A stretch of DNA of 64,000 nucleotides from Liolophura sinensis (GCF_032854445.1 NC_088299.1:5185001-5249000), one strand, 5' to 3'. Counted from the stretch's first letter, positions 49,790 to 59,817 are shown. Program-made: numbers and translations. Notes: generated by a model from the sequence alone, not told the origin.

Positions 49790-49982
49790 GGTACTGCCAA
49801 ATTAAAATGTTAGGTGTGTGTATATCCTATGACCCTAGTATAGAGCAAGCTAGTCATGGTTCTAAAATTGATTGATTTTGGTATTGCTGTTTGAATCGAA
49901 AACAACTGACGAAAATACTTCATTAGTTAAATTTGTGATCCAGACGTTTACAAATGTGTAAAACGTTCCGTGCGTATACAGA

Positions 49983-49989
49983 TAAAAAA
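49983..49989 (-). terminator. Pol III terminator of the tRNA gene
   Basis: Seven consecutive T on the minus strand, 4 bases past the tRNA 3' end. RNA polymerase III stops at runs of four or more T. Confidence 0.7.
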
Positions 49990-49993
49990 ATAA

Positions 49994-50099
49994 TGCTCCA
50001 GGTGAGGATCGAACTCACGACCTCCGCATGCCTCTAGCCTGTAACAGCTTGCGTTACTGTCTATAAGTACGGCGCGCTAACCGACTGAGCCACTGGAGC
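49994..50099 (-). tRNA. tRNA-Ile (anticodon UAU) with 32-nt intron
   Basis: Read on the minus strand, this folds as a tRNA of 74 nt plus a 32-nt intron. The acceptor stem is seven perfect pairs (GCTCCAG with CTGGAGC) with discriminator A. The D arm reads GCTC-AGTCGGTTA-GCGC, with one T-C mismatch. The anticodon stem CCGTA/TGCGG has one T-G pair, and the loop CT-TAT-A gives anticodon UAU. The intron lies one base 3' of the anticodon, the normal place. The T arm is GTGAG-TTCGATC-CTCAC, perfectly paired. The A box (TGGCTCAGTCGG) and B box (GAGTTCGATCC) promoters are intact, and a T7 run follows the gene, as needed for pol III termination. Animal tRNA-Ile(UAU) genes characteristically carry introns, which supports the call. 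It decodes AUA. The D-stem mismatch and four decayed relatives nearby leave some doubt that it is active. Confidence 0.82.
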
Positions 50100-50956
50100 A
50101 GATGAACTTTGTGTCCAGTTATCCAAATGCAACTAACGAGGGAATTGTATCATAAAGGCTGTGCAGGGGCCACTTGTCGCGCCACGGTCCACGTGTGGTA
50201 CGTGACAGCTCTATTAGTGATACTGTGGTCACTTCCTTCCATCATTCACTATATACAAGTGAAACAGTGTGTCTTGGACCAGTCAGTTCCATGTGTAGAG
50301 CATGTATTACTGTGTGAAATATTTTCAGTCTTGTCATAAAATTATTGGATATACAAGTGCAAGCCGTGGGGGTGACAAAACTGCGGCACCTGCTTTAACA
50401 AAGTGAGTAATATAAAACATGGAGGGCAAACTTTTTCTCAAATCCACTGGCTTCTATGGGGGATATTAATTATTGTAGTAAATTGATCTAAATTCATATC
50501 AAAGTCCTGCTTGCACTGCATGGTGGCAGTGGTTGTTAACAACGGTTTAATTCGCCTCTGCTGCTTTGATCGAAACAAAAAATTGAACAAAACTTATTGT
50601 TATTATTACATATCAAATGTTCACGCTCTTCGAATGTCTCTAGCTTACTGGGATTCTGGCAAAACAAACCAAGCAGCTTTTTTTCTTCTTACCAAGAGCA
50701 AATTAGAGCCAGATTTCTCTAAAAGTTCTCTAAGATCACGTCTTTATGGTGGTGATTCTGTCAGAAAACATGCGTCTGCCATCAGCGCATTGTTTACATA
50801 TTTAATGACAGCACGTTGATCAGCTAAAGTAGAGCAATGCGGTAAATATTTTAACTTAAGTAATCCATTATGCGTCTGAAAGTCTTAATCTTATATTATT
50901 GCAATGGATTAAACATGTCATCGAACAAACATAGTTTAAACTCGTATGTATTTAAT

Positions 50957-51139
50957 GACCCAACAGCGTCTCACCAATACAGTCGCTATGATGCTGGCTT
51001 CCTAACGGGCCGTACGTGGGAAGGATTTTCCAGCAGCCTTCGGATGGTCGTGGGTTTCTCTCACCACAATGCTAGTCGCCGACGTTTAAGTGAAATATTC
51101 TTGAGTACGGCTTAAAACACCAATCAAATAATTAAATAC
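50957..51139 (+). mobile_element. SINE type A, shared by both duplication halves
   Basis: The copy begins after the A box, lacks about 25 bases of the body ('ggtttct' joins 'ctcaccac'), and ends with the hallmark and a short tail. Its flanks ('aaactcgtatgtatttaatg' left; 'agtttgttttactctagaat' right) match those of the SINE at 55,768-55,990, so the insertion predates the duplication. The plus frame 50,870-51,115 is a shadow. Confidence 0.88.
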
Positions 51140-51599
51140 AGAAATACATAAATATATATTAGAGCCATACAAGCATTGCATTTACAGTTTGTTTTACTCT
51201 AGAATAAACCTACATTGGTGGCAGTGTCAGTTAACATCAGTTTTATTTGGTTCTGCTGCTTTCATCGAAGCCAAACATTGACCATAATCTAAAGATTTTG
51301 AATGGAGAATTAGCCAAACAAATGTTTACGTTCTTCAAATATCTCCAACCTCCGGGTTTGCTGGCTAATCGACTAAGCCAATGATACATCCGTTTTGTAT
51401 ACAGAGCAAATTGAGACCATATCCCTTCTCTTAGATTGTATTACTTATGTATTAAGTCTGTCAACTTCAGCCTCAAAAACCCCCTGACGTTTGCGTGGTA
51501 CAATGGTAAACCATCTCGTGTAGCTTACACTTTTCCACACAATATCTATAAAAAATCAACCATGCATGACCTCAATTTTATGAGCTGTGGTTCTTGGAA

Positions 51600-51830
51600 T
51601 TGAAGTCATAGCATTTTGTTAAGTTGGTAACCTCCAGGGTAGTGGGTAGTAACTCCGGCCAATAAATTTTCAGTTTTATCCAAAACAGAGAAAATTCTGT
51701 TAGATTTTAGCTAGATACAAAAAAAACAGTGCAGAAATTTATAGTGTATCAACAACCTAGAATCTCTGTGTGACAGTATTATCCTATTAGTTCTCCTTCA
51801 GTCTTTGGTTCGGAGACAAATCATAAAAAC
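51600..51830 (+). repeat. Repeat R3, copy 2
   Basis: Same block as 22,990-23,230 and 56,310-56,540, with 'agttggtaacctccagggta' and 'atagtgtatcaacaacctag'. It lies in the first duplication half. Confidence 0.65.
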
Positions 51831-52029
51831 TTCCTGAAATATGTTGTTTTTCTGTGATATGTCTAACAGGATAGGTAAAATTTTTGTCATATATTACAGA
51901 TTAACAGGTTTGAAGAATTTTTTGACTTTTTCGTTCTTGCAATCGTGTGACTAACATGCTACCAGTATATCATTTATGTATTTAATGTCAGCACGGTCAA
52001 CTAGGCCATGAAATGCATCAAGACAAACA

Positions 52030-52122
52030 TGCTCCAAATCGAACTCAGCATGCCTCTAGCCTGTAACAGGTGAAGTGGCTGTCTAAAAAGCACTGTGCGC
52101 TAACAGACTGAGCCATTGGAGC
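52030..52122 (-). pseudogene. tRNA-Ile(UAU)-like relic
   Basis: On the minus strand it starts TGCTCCAATGGCTCAGTC and keeps the D-arm region, intron-like middle and end TTGGAGCA. The T arm has lost about 13 bases, and the anticodon region reads CTTTTTAG instead of CTTATAG. It cannot fold as a tRNA. It lies in the first duplication half but outside the paired part. Confidence 0.7.
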
Positions 52123-53300
52123 ACGTGAACTAACGTGTTACTTATCCCGAACCGATTAAAGCGCGGTATGTTCCGTACAGGTTTCTCAAGTCGTTGTACT
52201 CCCCCATCTCATTCGCCACTTTACGCAGCAAGTATCTTGTGGATCATTTTCAACGAGTACTGACACATAAATTTTCAGTTACCGTAGCATGGTACAAAGC
52301 TAACAATGTTTCTGAAGTGCACTTCATTTGGTTATAAAAGTACGAAGATACCATTTAGATTTGTGATTGACAGGTGCAAATGTGTATACGTTCCTTGCAG
52401 AGTGATTCTGTCAGAAATGTGTGGTTCCAAACAATGCAATGTCATTACACAGCCCATGATCTGTGGGAATTCACGATATATTTATCTGAATATTTTATTG
52501 CTTCCTGGAATGTCCTTATTACCGAAGTTATAAATATTGCCATATATCAGACTACACTGCAAAACAAAGGGAGCTCAAACAATCGGCAATGGTTACGATT
52601 GTATTGCACGATTTGCTATCAGCGCAGCGTTTATAGATATCTTAATGGCAGCACTATGTCCAGGTATAGAGCAGTACAATGAGGTAAATCTGTCATCACA
52701 CTGTCCTCTGACATGTTCATGCGCACTGTAAGAGCTTTATCCCTTATTTATTGACACGCTTTCACTGGAAGGATTTTAAAATGCTTTACGAAATAATCTT
52801 CATTGTACACATGTGTTAATCTCTCAGACATGCAGACGCCTTCATGGCACTATGTTTATATCCCTGCTGGAGAGGATAGACTGGTGGAGTCGTGTAAAGG
52901 TTTTGGCTTATCAGACAGGGATCTCGTATGATTTATATTCATAGCTGGAGGCTCACGTTGTGTTATACGCCTGCACCAGGTAATCCAGACTAAATCTGTG
53001 GGTTCAGTTAACAGATTTAAATGGTATTCATTTATCTTTTGCGTACCGTAACGGAACACAAATCCCGATAACAGGATTCACTTGCCTTCCACACATAGTG
53101 TATAAATAGATGTACACCATGTCTGTACACCGCATATAATTTTGCTATAATACGTGCATTGTGTCCATACTTTAAAGAATACGCCATATTCCTTCAGGAA
53201 AGTGTGATGAACTGTATGGGACATGCCTGCAAAATCTGGTCTGTCAAAAATGATTCCATCAAGCGCCTTAACTCAACATTTCTTTAGTTCTCTTTTAAAT

Positions 53301-53461
53301 GAGACTGGAATACTATTGTCTTATTCAGTGGTGCAAATACGTCACATAGGTTAGTGGAAATTACGCCTATCCGATCATTGTATATAGGTAAATAAAGCCG
53401 CCAGGTATTCATTCATTATTTAAAATGTATGTATTACTGTGTGAAATATTTTACTCCGATA
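53301..53461. other. Short spacer before SINE B
   Basis: Sequence without a partner at the corresponding place in the second half. It contains 'tgtattactgtgtgaaatat', also found at 50,303. Confidence 0.4.
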
Positions 53462-53812
53462 TATATGTATGTATGCTTGGGGTTAAATGTCGTACTTCAC
53501 AACTTTTTAGTCACAAGACGTGTGGCGTTAAGCCATGATAAGTCATATGACGAAGAGGAGTCATTAGTTGTGTGTACATGTATTGTGTCTTATCGTGGCA
53601 AAGGGTGTGGACTGCCGCTACGCCGAAGACACCAGACATTGCATCGCGCCCAGTCATATAAATCTGACACCGGGCCTACTAGCCATGTTTCTTTGCTCTA
53701 ACCGCTCAGTCCTTATCGCCAAACGAGGCAGCATCAAGTACCATTTTTGAAGTATTTAGTATGACCCGACCTGGGTTTGACCCCGGGCTCTCTCGACTTC
53801 GTTTAGACTTAA
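53462..53812 (-). mobile_element. SINE type B copy, minus orientation
   Basis: The 3' end is at 53,462 ('tatgtatgcttggggttaaa' on the plus strand) and the body at 53,540-53,700 ('gaagacaccagacattgcat'). The tRNA-like head is near 53,760-53,800 (B-box 'gggtcaaacccaggtcggg' on the minus strand). A truncated SINE B lies at the matching place in the second duplication half (57,260). Two overlapping plus frames are shadows. Confidence 0.8.
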
Positions 53813-53822
53813 AAGAAAATGA

Positions 53823-54079
53823 CTTATTAATTTGATTGGTGTTTTACGCGGTACACAAGAATATTTCACTTTTACGACATGAACTATGGTGGGAGTAAAC
53901 CGAACAAAGCCTAGGGGAAACACGCGATCATTCGCGGATTGCTGACAGACTCTGCGACCACGTACGGTTGGAGAGGAATCCTGCATGAGGTCGACACGAA
54001 CTCTCAGCGACCGCAATGGTGAGAGGCTTCTGGGTCATTACGTTGCACTGACCTGCTAACCCCCTCGACTACTGAGACC
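53823..54079 (-). mobile_element. SINE type A, near full length, minus orientation
   Basis: On the minus strand the head begins near 54,079 ('ggtctcagtagtcgaggg' in the A-box area; B box 'gagagttcgtgtcga'), followed by the body with one ~20-base loss at 'catgaactatggtggg', the hallmark end and a short tail near 53,823. It separates the two duplication halves together with the SINE B next to it. Confidence 0.85.
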
Positions 54080-54373
54080 ATAAGAAATTTCCTGGTTATG
54101 TGCCAACCAAGTTGGTAACGAAGCAGGGTTAGGGATCCACAGAACCTACAGAATCCACAGAAATGTGTAAGTTTATGATCATGTCATAGCACTGACAAAT
54201 AAAAATATTACTGAATGTACACAATCTATTAACCTAGCATAGATCAAGCTAGTGATGTTTTCTTAAATGAATTCGGTTTGGTGTTGCTGCTTTGCTCGAC
54301 AGATATTAGATTTGTGATCTATTCGTCCACATATGTGTAAAAAGTTCCCTGCGAATACAGATTAAAAAAAAAA

Positions 54374-54479
54374 TGCTTCAGCTGAAGATCGAACTCAAGA
54401 CCTCAGCATGCTCTAGCCTATAACAGCTGGCGTTACTGTCTATAAGTGCGGCGCGCTAAACGACTGAGCCGCAGGAACA
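54374..54479 (-). pseudogene. tRNA-Ile(UAU)-like relic
   Basis: Paralogue of the tRNA at 49,994. The anticodon loop CTTATAG and the intron-like insert survive. The acceptor stem is broken (GTTCCTG against CTGAAGC), the T stem is mispaired, and one base is missing near the 3' side of the anticodon stem. A run of ten T follows, so the pol III terminator persists. Confidence 0.75.
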
Positions 54480-55767
54480 GATGTGATATAGAGTCATTTA
54501 TACATATGCAACTAACCATCGAAATGTTTCACACCGGTCGTGTCAAGCTGATTAACCCTCTTCGGACCACGTGTGGTGTGTTACGTTAGCGTTCTATTAG
54601 TGATATTGTTTTCACTTGCTTCCACCAGCACGAACAGTACACAATAAATACATGTAAAATGATCATCGCACAAGGAAATCTAATTATTATACACAACTGG
54701 CCCAGTCAGGCATAGCGCCTTCATGCGCTTGTGTAGCCTATGTATTATTGTGTGAATTATTATTCAGGCTTGTGAGCAAATTATTGGCTATTCAAGTGCA
54801 AGCCACGGTGATGACAAAACTTTGGTACGTGCTTCAGCAAAGAGAGTAATGTAAAGGATGGAGGACAAATTTATTCTGTGATCGGCTTATATGAAGATAA
54901 ACTGTACTAAGTTAACCTAAATCCATATCAAAGCACTATACTTGCTTTGAATTAATAATTTGTGTTACTCCACGATAAAACCAACTGGCAATGATTGTTA
55001 ACAGAGGTTTAACTTGCCTCTACTATTTCAAACGAAACAAAAATTGAACAAATCTTGATGATATTATAACATATCAAATCTTTGCCTTCTTCGAATATCT
55101 CTAACAACCGGGCTTTCTGGCAAACCGACTAAATCAGCATTTTATTCCTATCCAGGGCAAATTTAGCCAAGATTTGCTTACCTAAGACATTGTTAAGTTA
55201 AAAAGATTAAATACGTTCACTAAATTTAAAATGTGTGACCAAACACCTGTCACTTTATACTCTGTCGAAAGATTTATAAATATATTTCCCGAAAGAGTGT
55301 ATTGTTTTCTGGGATATATCTAATAAGATATCTAGAACTATTGGTATATGTCAAAGATGAACATGCTGCACTTAGAATCTGGAAAAGTATGCAGACTTTG
55401 TTTCTAAGAATCGTCAGAGTTGTCGACCCTATGACTCAGTTGCTATATAATCAATGCATTGTTTATATATTTAATGACAGCACTTTGTGCACCTAAAATA
55501 GAGCAGTGCGGAAATATTTTAACTTACGCAATTCTTCCATTACGTGCAAGACATTCAATCAATTCCCTTTAGATAAATAAATATTAAGAGATATTCCAGT
55601 GGCTCAGTCGAACCACGTGCAGCGGTTTCATTTCCTTTACATGTATAGGAAGCAAACATCTGAAATCTGAATTATGAACTTTACCATATTGCACTGATAT
55701 AAGACATTATTAAACATGTTTGTTGTCAAGCAAATATAGTTTATACTCGGATATATTAAATAAATCA

Positions 55768-55990
55768 GGACGTTCTCACCAATGCAGTCGCTGTAAGTTC
55801 AAGTTCAGCTCATGCTGGCTTGCTCTTCGGTCATACGTGGGAAGGTCTACCAGAAACCTACGGATGATCATGGTTCCCCCTCCCCCCAGGCTCTGTCTCG
55901 TTTCCTCCCACCATAATGCTGGCCGCCGTCGTATTAGTGAAATATTCTTGAACACGGCATAAAACACCAAACAAGTAAATAAAAAGATAA
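55768..55990 (+). mobile_element. SINE type A, shared by both duplication halves
   Basis: Orthologous in position to 50,957-51,139. It keeps more of the B-box region ('gtaagttcaagttcagctca') and has a C-rich patch at 55,877-55,888. The two truncated 5' ends fall at about the same place, as expected of one ancestral insertion. Confidence 0.88.
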
Positions 55991-56309
55991 TTAATTACAA
56001 GAGCCCTACAATTATTGCATTAACATTCTGTTTTACTCTACAATAAAACAAAATGTCAGTGTCTGTGACAATTGGTTTAATATGGCTCTGCTATTTTGAT
56101 CGAAACCGAAAGTTGAACATAGCCTAAAGATACTACAAAAGTTTACGTCCTTCGAATGTCTCTAGCTTACAGGGCTACTGGCTAACCGACTAAAAAGTGA
56201 GGTTTCCGTTTTTATGAAGAAAAAATTAAGGTCATATCCCTTACTTTAGACTGTGCCAAGATTACTGCATATGGAGTAAAAATTTGTCACTTTCAACCTA
56301 CAAAGCATA

Positions 56310-56540
56310 TATTCCCTGACTACAGTCATAACATTTTGTACCTTGGTAACCTGCACGAGGTGAATAGTAACACTGGGAATAACGTCTGCTGTTCTACCCA
56401 GAGAGACTAAATTCTGATATATTTTAATTCGGTGCAAAACAGCAGTGCAGACATTTATAAATTTTTATACCAACAAACTTAAATATCTGCGTGCCAACCT
56501 GTATTCCTTCACTCTTTAAGACAAGTCATTAACGCAATCG
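56310..56540 (+). repeat. Repeat R3, copy 3
   Basis: Matches 22,990-23,230 and 51,600-51,830 ('ccttggtaacctgcacgagg', 'ttctgatatattttaatt'). Confidence 0.65.
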
Positions 56541-56839
56541 CCCAAATAGCTCATGTGTAACCTTGTCAAAGATCACGCCATTTCGTTGGTGAAATTGTGT
56601 AAAAGGAATTTCTTATCAAGCATGGGTCTGACATCGTCTTTATTCATCGATTGATGTCTACGGTGTGCAAAAGGCCTACGCCAGGTGATTCAGAATAAAT
56701 TCGTGGGTTTAGATTCCATATTAAAATGGTATTTGTATGTCATTCCCGTATAGTGAAATGTATGCAGTCAGTGAAAGGAATCCTCTGTCTTCTGTACATA
56801 GCGTATAGATACATATACACCTTATATGTTCGCTATATA

Positions 56840-57110
56840 GGGGCCTCCGTGGCTCAGTTGGTTAGCGCGCTAGCGCAGCGTAATGACCCAGGAGTCTCTC
56901 ACCAATGCGGTCGATGTGAGTTCAAGTCCAGCTCATGCTGGCTTCCTCTCCGGCCGTATGTGGGAAAGTCTGCCAGCAACCTGCGGATGGTCGTGGGTTT
57001 CCCCTGGGCTCTGCCCGGTTTCCACCCACCATAATGCTGGCCGCCGTCGTATGAGTGAAATATTCTTGAGTACGGCGTAAAACACCAATCAATCAATCAA
57101 TCAATCAAAA
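56840..57110 (+). mobile_element. SINE type A, best full-length copy
   Basis: A complete and little-mutated copy. It has an A box 'tggctcagttggttagcg', a B box 'gagttcaagtccagc', the whole body, and the hallmark end 'gagtacggcgtaaaacacc'. The tail is ATCA repeats instead of AAATA. The flanks 'ttcgctatatag' (left) and 'tccgctctatatag' (right) look like an imperfect target duplication. The matching place in the first duplication half (about 53,130-53,150) has no SINE, so this insertion came after the duplication. A 102-codon plus frame (56,726-57,034) is a shadow. Confidence 0.95.
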
Positions 57111-57259
57111 TCCGCTCTATATAGCTTGTTATAATCTGTGCAATTTGTCCATACATTGAAGAATGCGCGGTGCTCCTTCAGGAAGTGTGATGATTTTCAT
57201 GGGACATTGTGGCAAACACGAGTTTGGGAAGATTACTCTATCAAGCTGCTTAACTCTAA

Positions 57260-57378
57260 ATTTCTTCGGTGTATGTATGTATGTATGCGTGCTTAGGGTT
57301 TAACGTCCCACTTACCAAATTTTCAGTCATATGACGACGAGGTGTATTTAAGTGTGTGTATATATACTGTGTCTCCCT
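57260..57378 (-). mobile_element. SINE type B, 3' fragment, minus orientation
   Basis: Starts with a GTAT tetranucleotide run and 'gcttagggtttaacgtccca', then 'cagtcatatgacgacgaggt', and stops after 'tatactgtgtctccc', where SINE A sequence begins. Only the terminal ~115 bases of SINE B remain. Confidence 0.75.
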
Positions 57379-57390
57379 CTTCCCACCACC

Positions 57391-57577
57391 CGGTTTCCTC
57401 CCACCATAATGCTGGCCGCCGTCGTATAAGGGAAATATTCTTGAGTACGACATAAAAACACCAATCAAATACATCAAATAAATGAATAAATTCTTTCCAC
57501 CAAAATGCCGAGCGTCGTCGTATGAATGTAATGTTCTCGAGTACGGTGTAAACACTAATCAAATACAATAAGTAAAT
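57391..57577 (+). mobile_element. Two consecutive SINE type A 3' ends
   Basis: A SINE A 3' half (57,391-57,490, 'ggtttcctcccaccataatg' to the tail) is followed at once by a second, shorter one (57,491-57,577, 'ttctttccaccaaaatgccg' to the tail). This is a head-to-tail tandem of 3' ends, and it abuts the SINE B fragment. Confidence 0.8.
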
Positions 57578-57822
57578 CATGGAGAAAACCGCTGACTGCT
57601 CTACTTTGCATGATTCTGATCTAATGCTGTACTTTATGTTTTTGATCGTTTGTGTCGAACTCCGTTTTGGGAAATGGCCATGCCATTATTGACCCGAACG
57701 TCCATTATAGGTCAGTGCTGCTGTACGCATATCTGTTTCAAAGCATAGATTTCCCACATCGTCTAACAGACTTCATAGGCTCAGTCTTAAAAATCTGATA
57801 AAAGTGCGTGTCTTGTTCATAT
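57578..57822. other. Short unassigned spacer
   Basis: No feature was recognised between the SINE cluster and the solo LTR. Confidence 0.5.
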
Positions 57823-58822
57823 TGTTATGTATGACTATTTAACGTCTTCCTGTACTGTTAGTCTGCGGACCTTTGTGTTATATGTTATAAGCATAACAGG
57901 CCCTGTTATATATGTACAGTGCGGACCTGGCCGAAAGCACCTTGTTCAATGCTCTGTTTATTTAACTGGATGTTCATTGGCTGTTAATTCTGTGTCTAAG
58001 AATAGTTGAATCCACCTGGCACGTATATAAGCCGTGTTTTCTGTGCAGAGTGGAGGTATTTTTGCTGCATCCACTGGGAGCCAGGAGAGTGTGAGACGCT
58101 CTCGTATCGAGTCCATTATGTTTATATGAGCTGGTGATGCCAGTTTCATTTGGGAGGACAGATTTTTATGCCGGCACCGTTTGTGTACCACAGTAGTACT
58201 GATGTCTGGTTTATGTGAATTTCTGCGGAAGTCACGTTTATTGGTGTTCGGATCTTTATTATGATTATACAGTGTTGACTGTGTAATTTGTTTAACACGC
58301 TGACCTCACCTGACCGACAAGGTCGTCAAGGACTCTAAACTGAAGTTTCAGTTTTGTAAAGGACGTTCGTTCTGCCACAAGGTGACATTACTCCACGTCT
58401 CTGAACGGCTCGTTTGTGAGTTTCTGCGGGAAACTGTTCTAAAGTGGATTATACCTCCATGCCTGTATTTACCCTGTATTGTGCTCTGCGGGTGTGACGT
58501 CATTCAAAGGCTTGACTGTTCCAGTTCTGTGTAACCTGTGTACTGTGTTCGTGTTCGCTAACCTGGCGAAGTACCTGTCTAGGACAATTTGTGAATTGTG
58601 TGTTTATCCCATGGTCTTTACGTTGGATTTCCTGGAATACATTCCTTGGGATGCAAAGGTGAACTGGAAACTTGTAAAGACCGGTAATACTGATGTGTAT
58701 GTTGTTGTTGTTGTTGAACTGTCTGTAAAACTGTACGTCTCATTTTATATATAAAGCAGTGTTTACATTGTAATATTGAGTCACTGAGTCTGTTTTCTGT
58801 TGCTGTTTTCAATACCGTAACA
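57823..58822 (+). mobile_element. Solo LTR, family 1, copy 2
   Basis: A 1,000-bp near-identical copy of 31,172-32,189 with the same TGTTA...TAACA ends and again ATAT on both sides. The TATATAA box is conserved at 58,024-58,030, and the GTT run and 'tttatatataaagca' are retained. The differences are small indels and scattered substitutions, so both insertions are recent compared with the surrounding repeats. No internal retroelement sequence adjoins it. The frames at 57,827, 57,958, 58,479 and 58,618 are shadows. Confidence 0.85.
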
Positions 58823-58836
58823 ATATACATGTATGG

Positions 58837-59817
58837 TGTTACGAACCCCGTTTTTAAACATTGTATTATATATTTTTTATTTGTCTGACCTACATTTTTC
58901 CCTCCATGTATGTTCGAGCCTGCACTGTGAATGTGTATGCGTACAGCACGTGATTCAGTCGAGCGTTCTCAAGGCTCGGTGTTTATCAGTTTAGTGTCAT
59001 TGTACATTGTACATTCTGGAAATATGTATTGATGGTGTAAATATTTTTACGATCAAACCTTCCAGAATTTTCTTTTACGTTAGCTGATAAATATAAGCGA
59101 CGGAGTTGTGAACCTCGAGTCATTCATTCATGTCCACTTGTGTGCAGTCATTTACTGAAGTCCACTGGAGAGCAGTCATTTAATCAAATCCAGTTGAAAG
59201 CAGTCATTTACTCAAGTCCATTTGAGAGCAGTCTTATTTACTGTCATTCACCTTGAAGGATTTTGCTGGGTTTGGGGATATAGGATTTTACGCCAGAAGT
59301 CATTTGTACTCAATTTTCAGTACAGAACATTTTGTGAGCTTGGCCACTTGTTTTTTGGAGACGCTAGTTTGGAGCTTGTATCGCCTATAGCCTCTTTGTG
59401 AGTTTACCTTGAAAGTAACTTTGTGTATATTTCCCAGGAATGAACCATACATCGACAGGTGAGCATCACGGACACCACTGTCAACCCGTCCGCCCTGAGA
59501 AGTTACACATTCACAGGCAGTTGGGGGAATAAACAGCTCACTGGACTGTCATCCGTAGATTAAGGAATTCATCTTAGCTGTGGATTCTATATTTATGTGG
59601 ACTGACTCGCCTTTAGAAGACGGAATATTCCACCCGAGTTTGGTCGTTGTAAGAGACTATATATTTAGATATATTTGTAATTATTTGTATTGTCCTGTAT
59701 ATATTTTCAGTTGTATTATTTGTCTATTTTGTTAAAGTATATGTATTGAACTTACTCAAGCATCGTGGTGTTTCTTTGTTTGGTCTTTTACTCTCCGACA
59801 GAAGTACCCTTACAACA
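58837..59817 (+). mobile_element. LTR family 2, probable solo LTR
   Basis: Begins TGTTACGAACCCCG only 14 bases after the family 1 LTR and ends 'cccttacaaca'. The ends are of TG...CA type. The body matches 22,198-22,756. It contains 'gataaatataagcgacgg' as a possible TATA region, and four 28-bp repeats at 59,120-59,231. The bases outside the ends (atgg / gagt) do not match, so no target duplication is visible. Either the ends are slightly off or recombination has removed one flank. Confidence 0.65.
59120..59231 (+). repeat. 28-bp tandem repeat, four units, inside LTR family 2
   Basis: Units start at 59,120, 59,148, 59,176 and 59,204 with 'tcattta(c/a)t(c/g)aa(g/a)tcca' and end 'gcag'. The 22 kb copy has a single unit, so the array expanded in this LTR or its lineage. 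Confidence 0.85.

Larger units (their letters stand above)
49790..53300 (+). repeat. Segmental duplication, first half
   Basis: Aligns collinearly with 54,190-57,270. Anchors in order are: 'tagagcaagctagt' at 49,843 with 54,243; the tRNA-Ile-like gene; 'aactaac..' at 50,131 with 54,511; 'attggatatacaagtgcaag' at 50,343 with 54,784; a SINE A at 50,957 with 55,768; repeat R3 at 51,600 with 56,310; and a block at 52,940-53,290 with 56,650-57,250 ('ccttcaggaa.gtgtgatga'). Within the half, 50,490-50,740 and 51,190-51,440 are also related to each other. About 1.1 kb after R3, including a third tRNA-like relic, has no obvious partner in the second half. Confidence 0.75.
54190..57270 (+). repeat. Segmental duplication, second half
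   Basis: Partner of 49,790-53,300, with the same order of anchors: a tRNA-Ile-like relic at 54,374; 'ccacgtgtggtgtgttacg' at 54,569; 'ggctattcaagtgcaag' at 54,785; a SINE A at 55,768; R3 at 56,310; and a final block at 56,650-57,250. It has gained a full-length SINE A at 56,840-57,110. The offset is about 4.4 kb at the left end and shrinks rightwards. Divergence is high, so the duplication is old. Confidence 0.75.

Noticed and set aside
56726-57096. Frames of 65-102 codons on both strands
   Set aside because: They read through the full-length SINE A. The same peptides recur at other SINE A copies, in both orientations.
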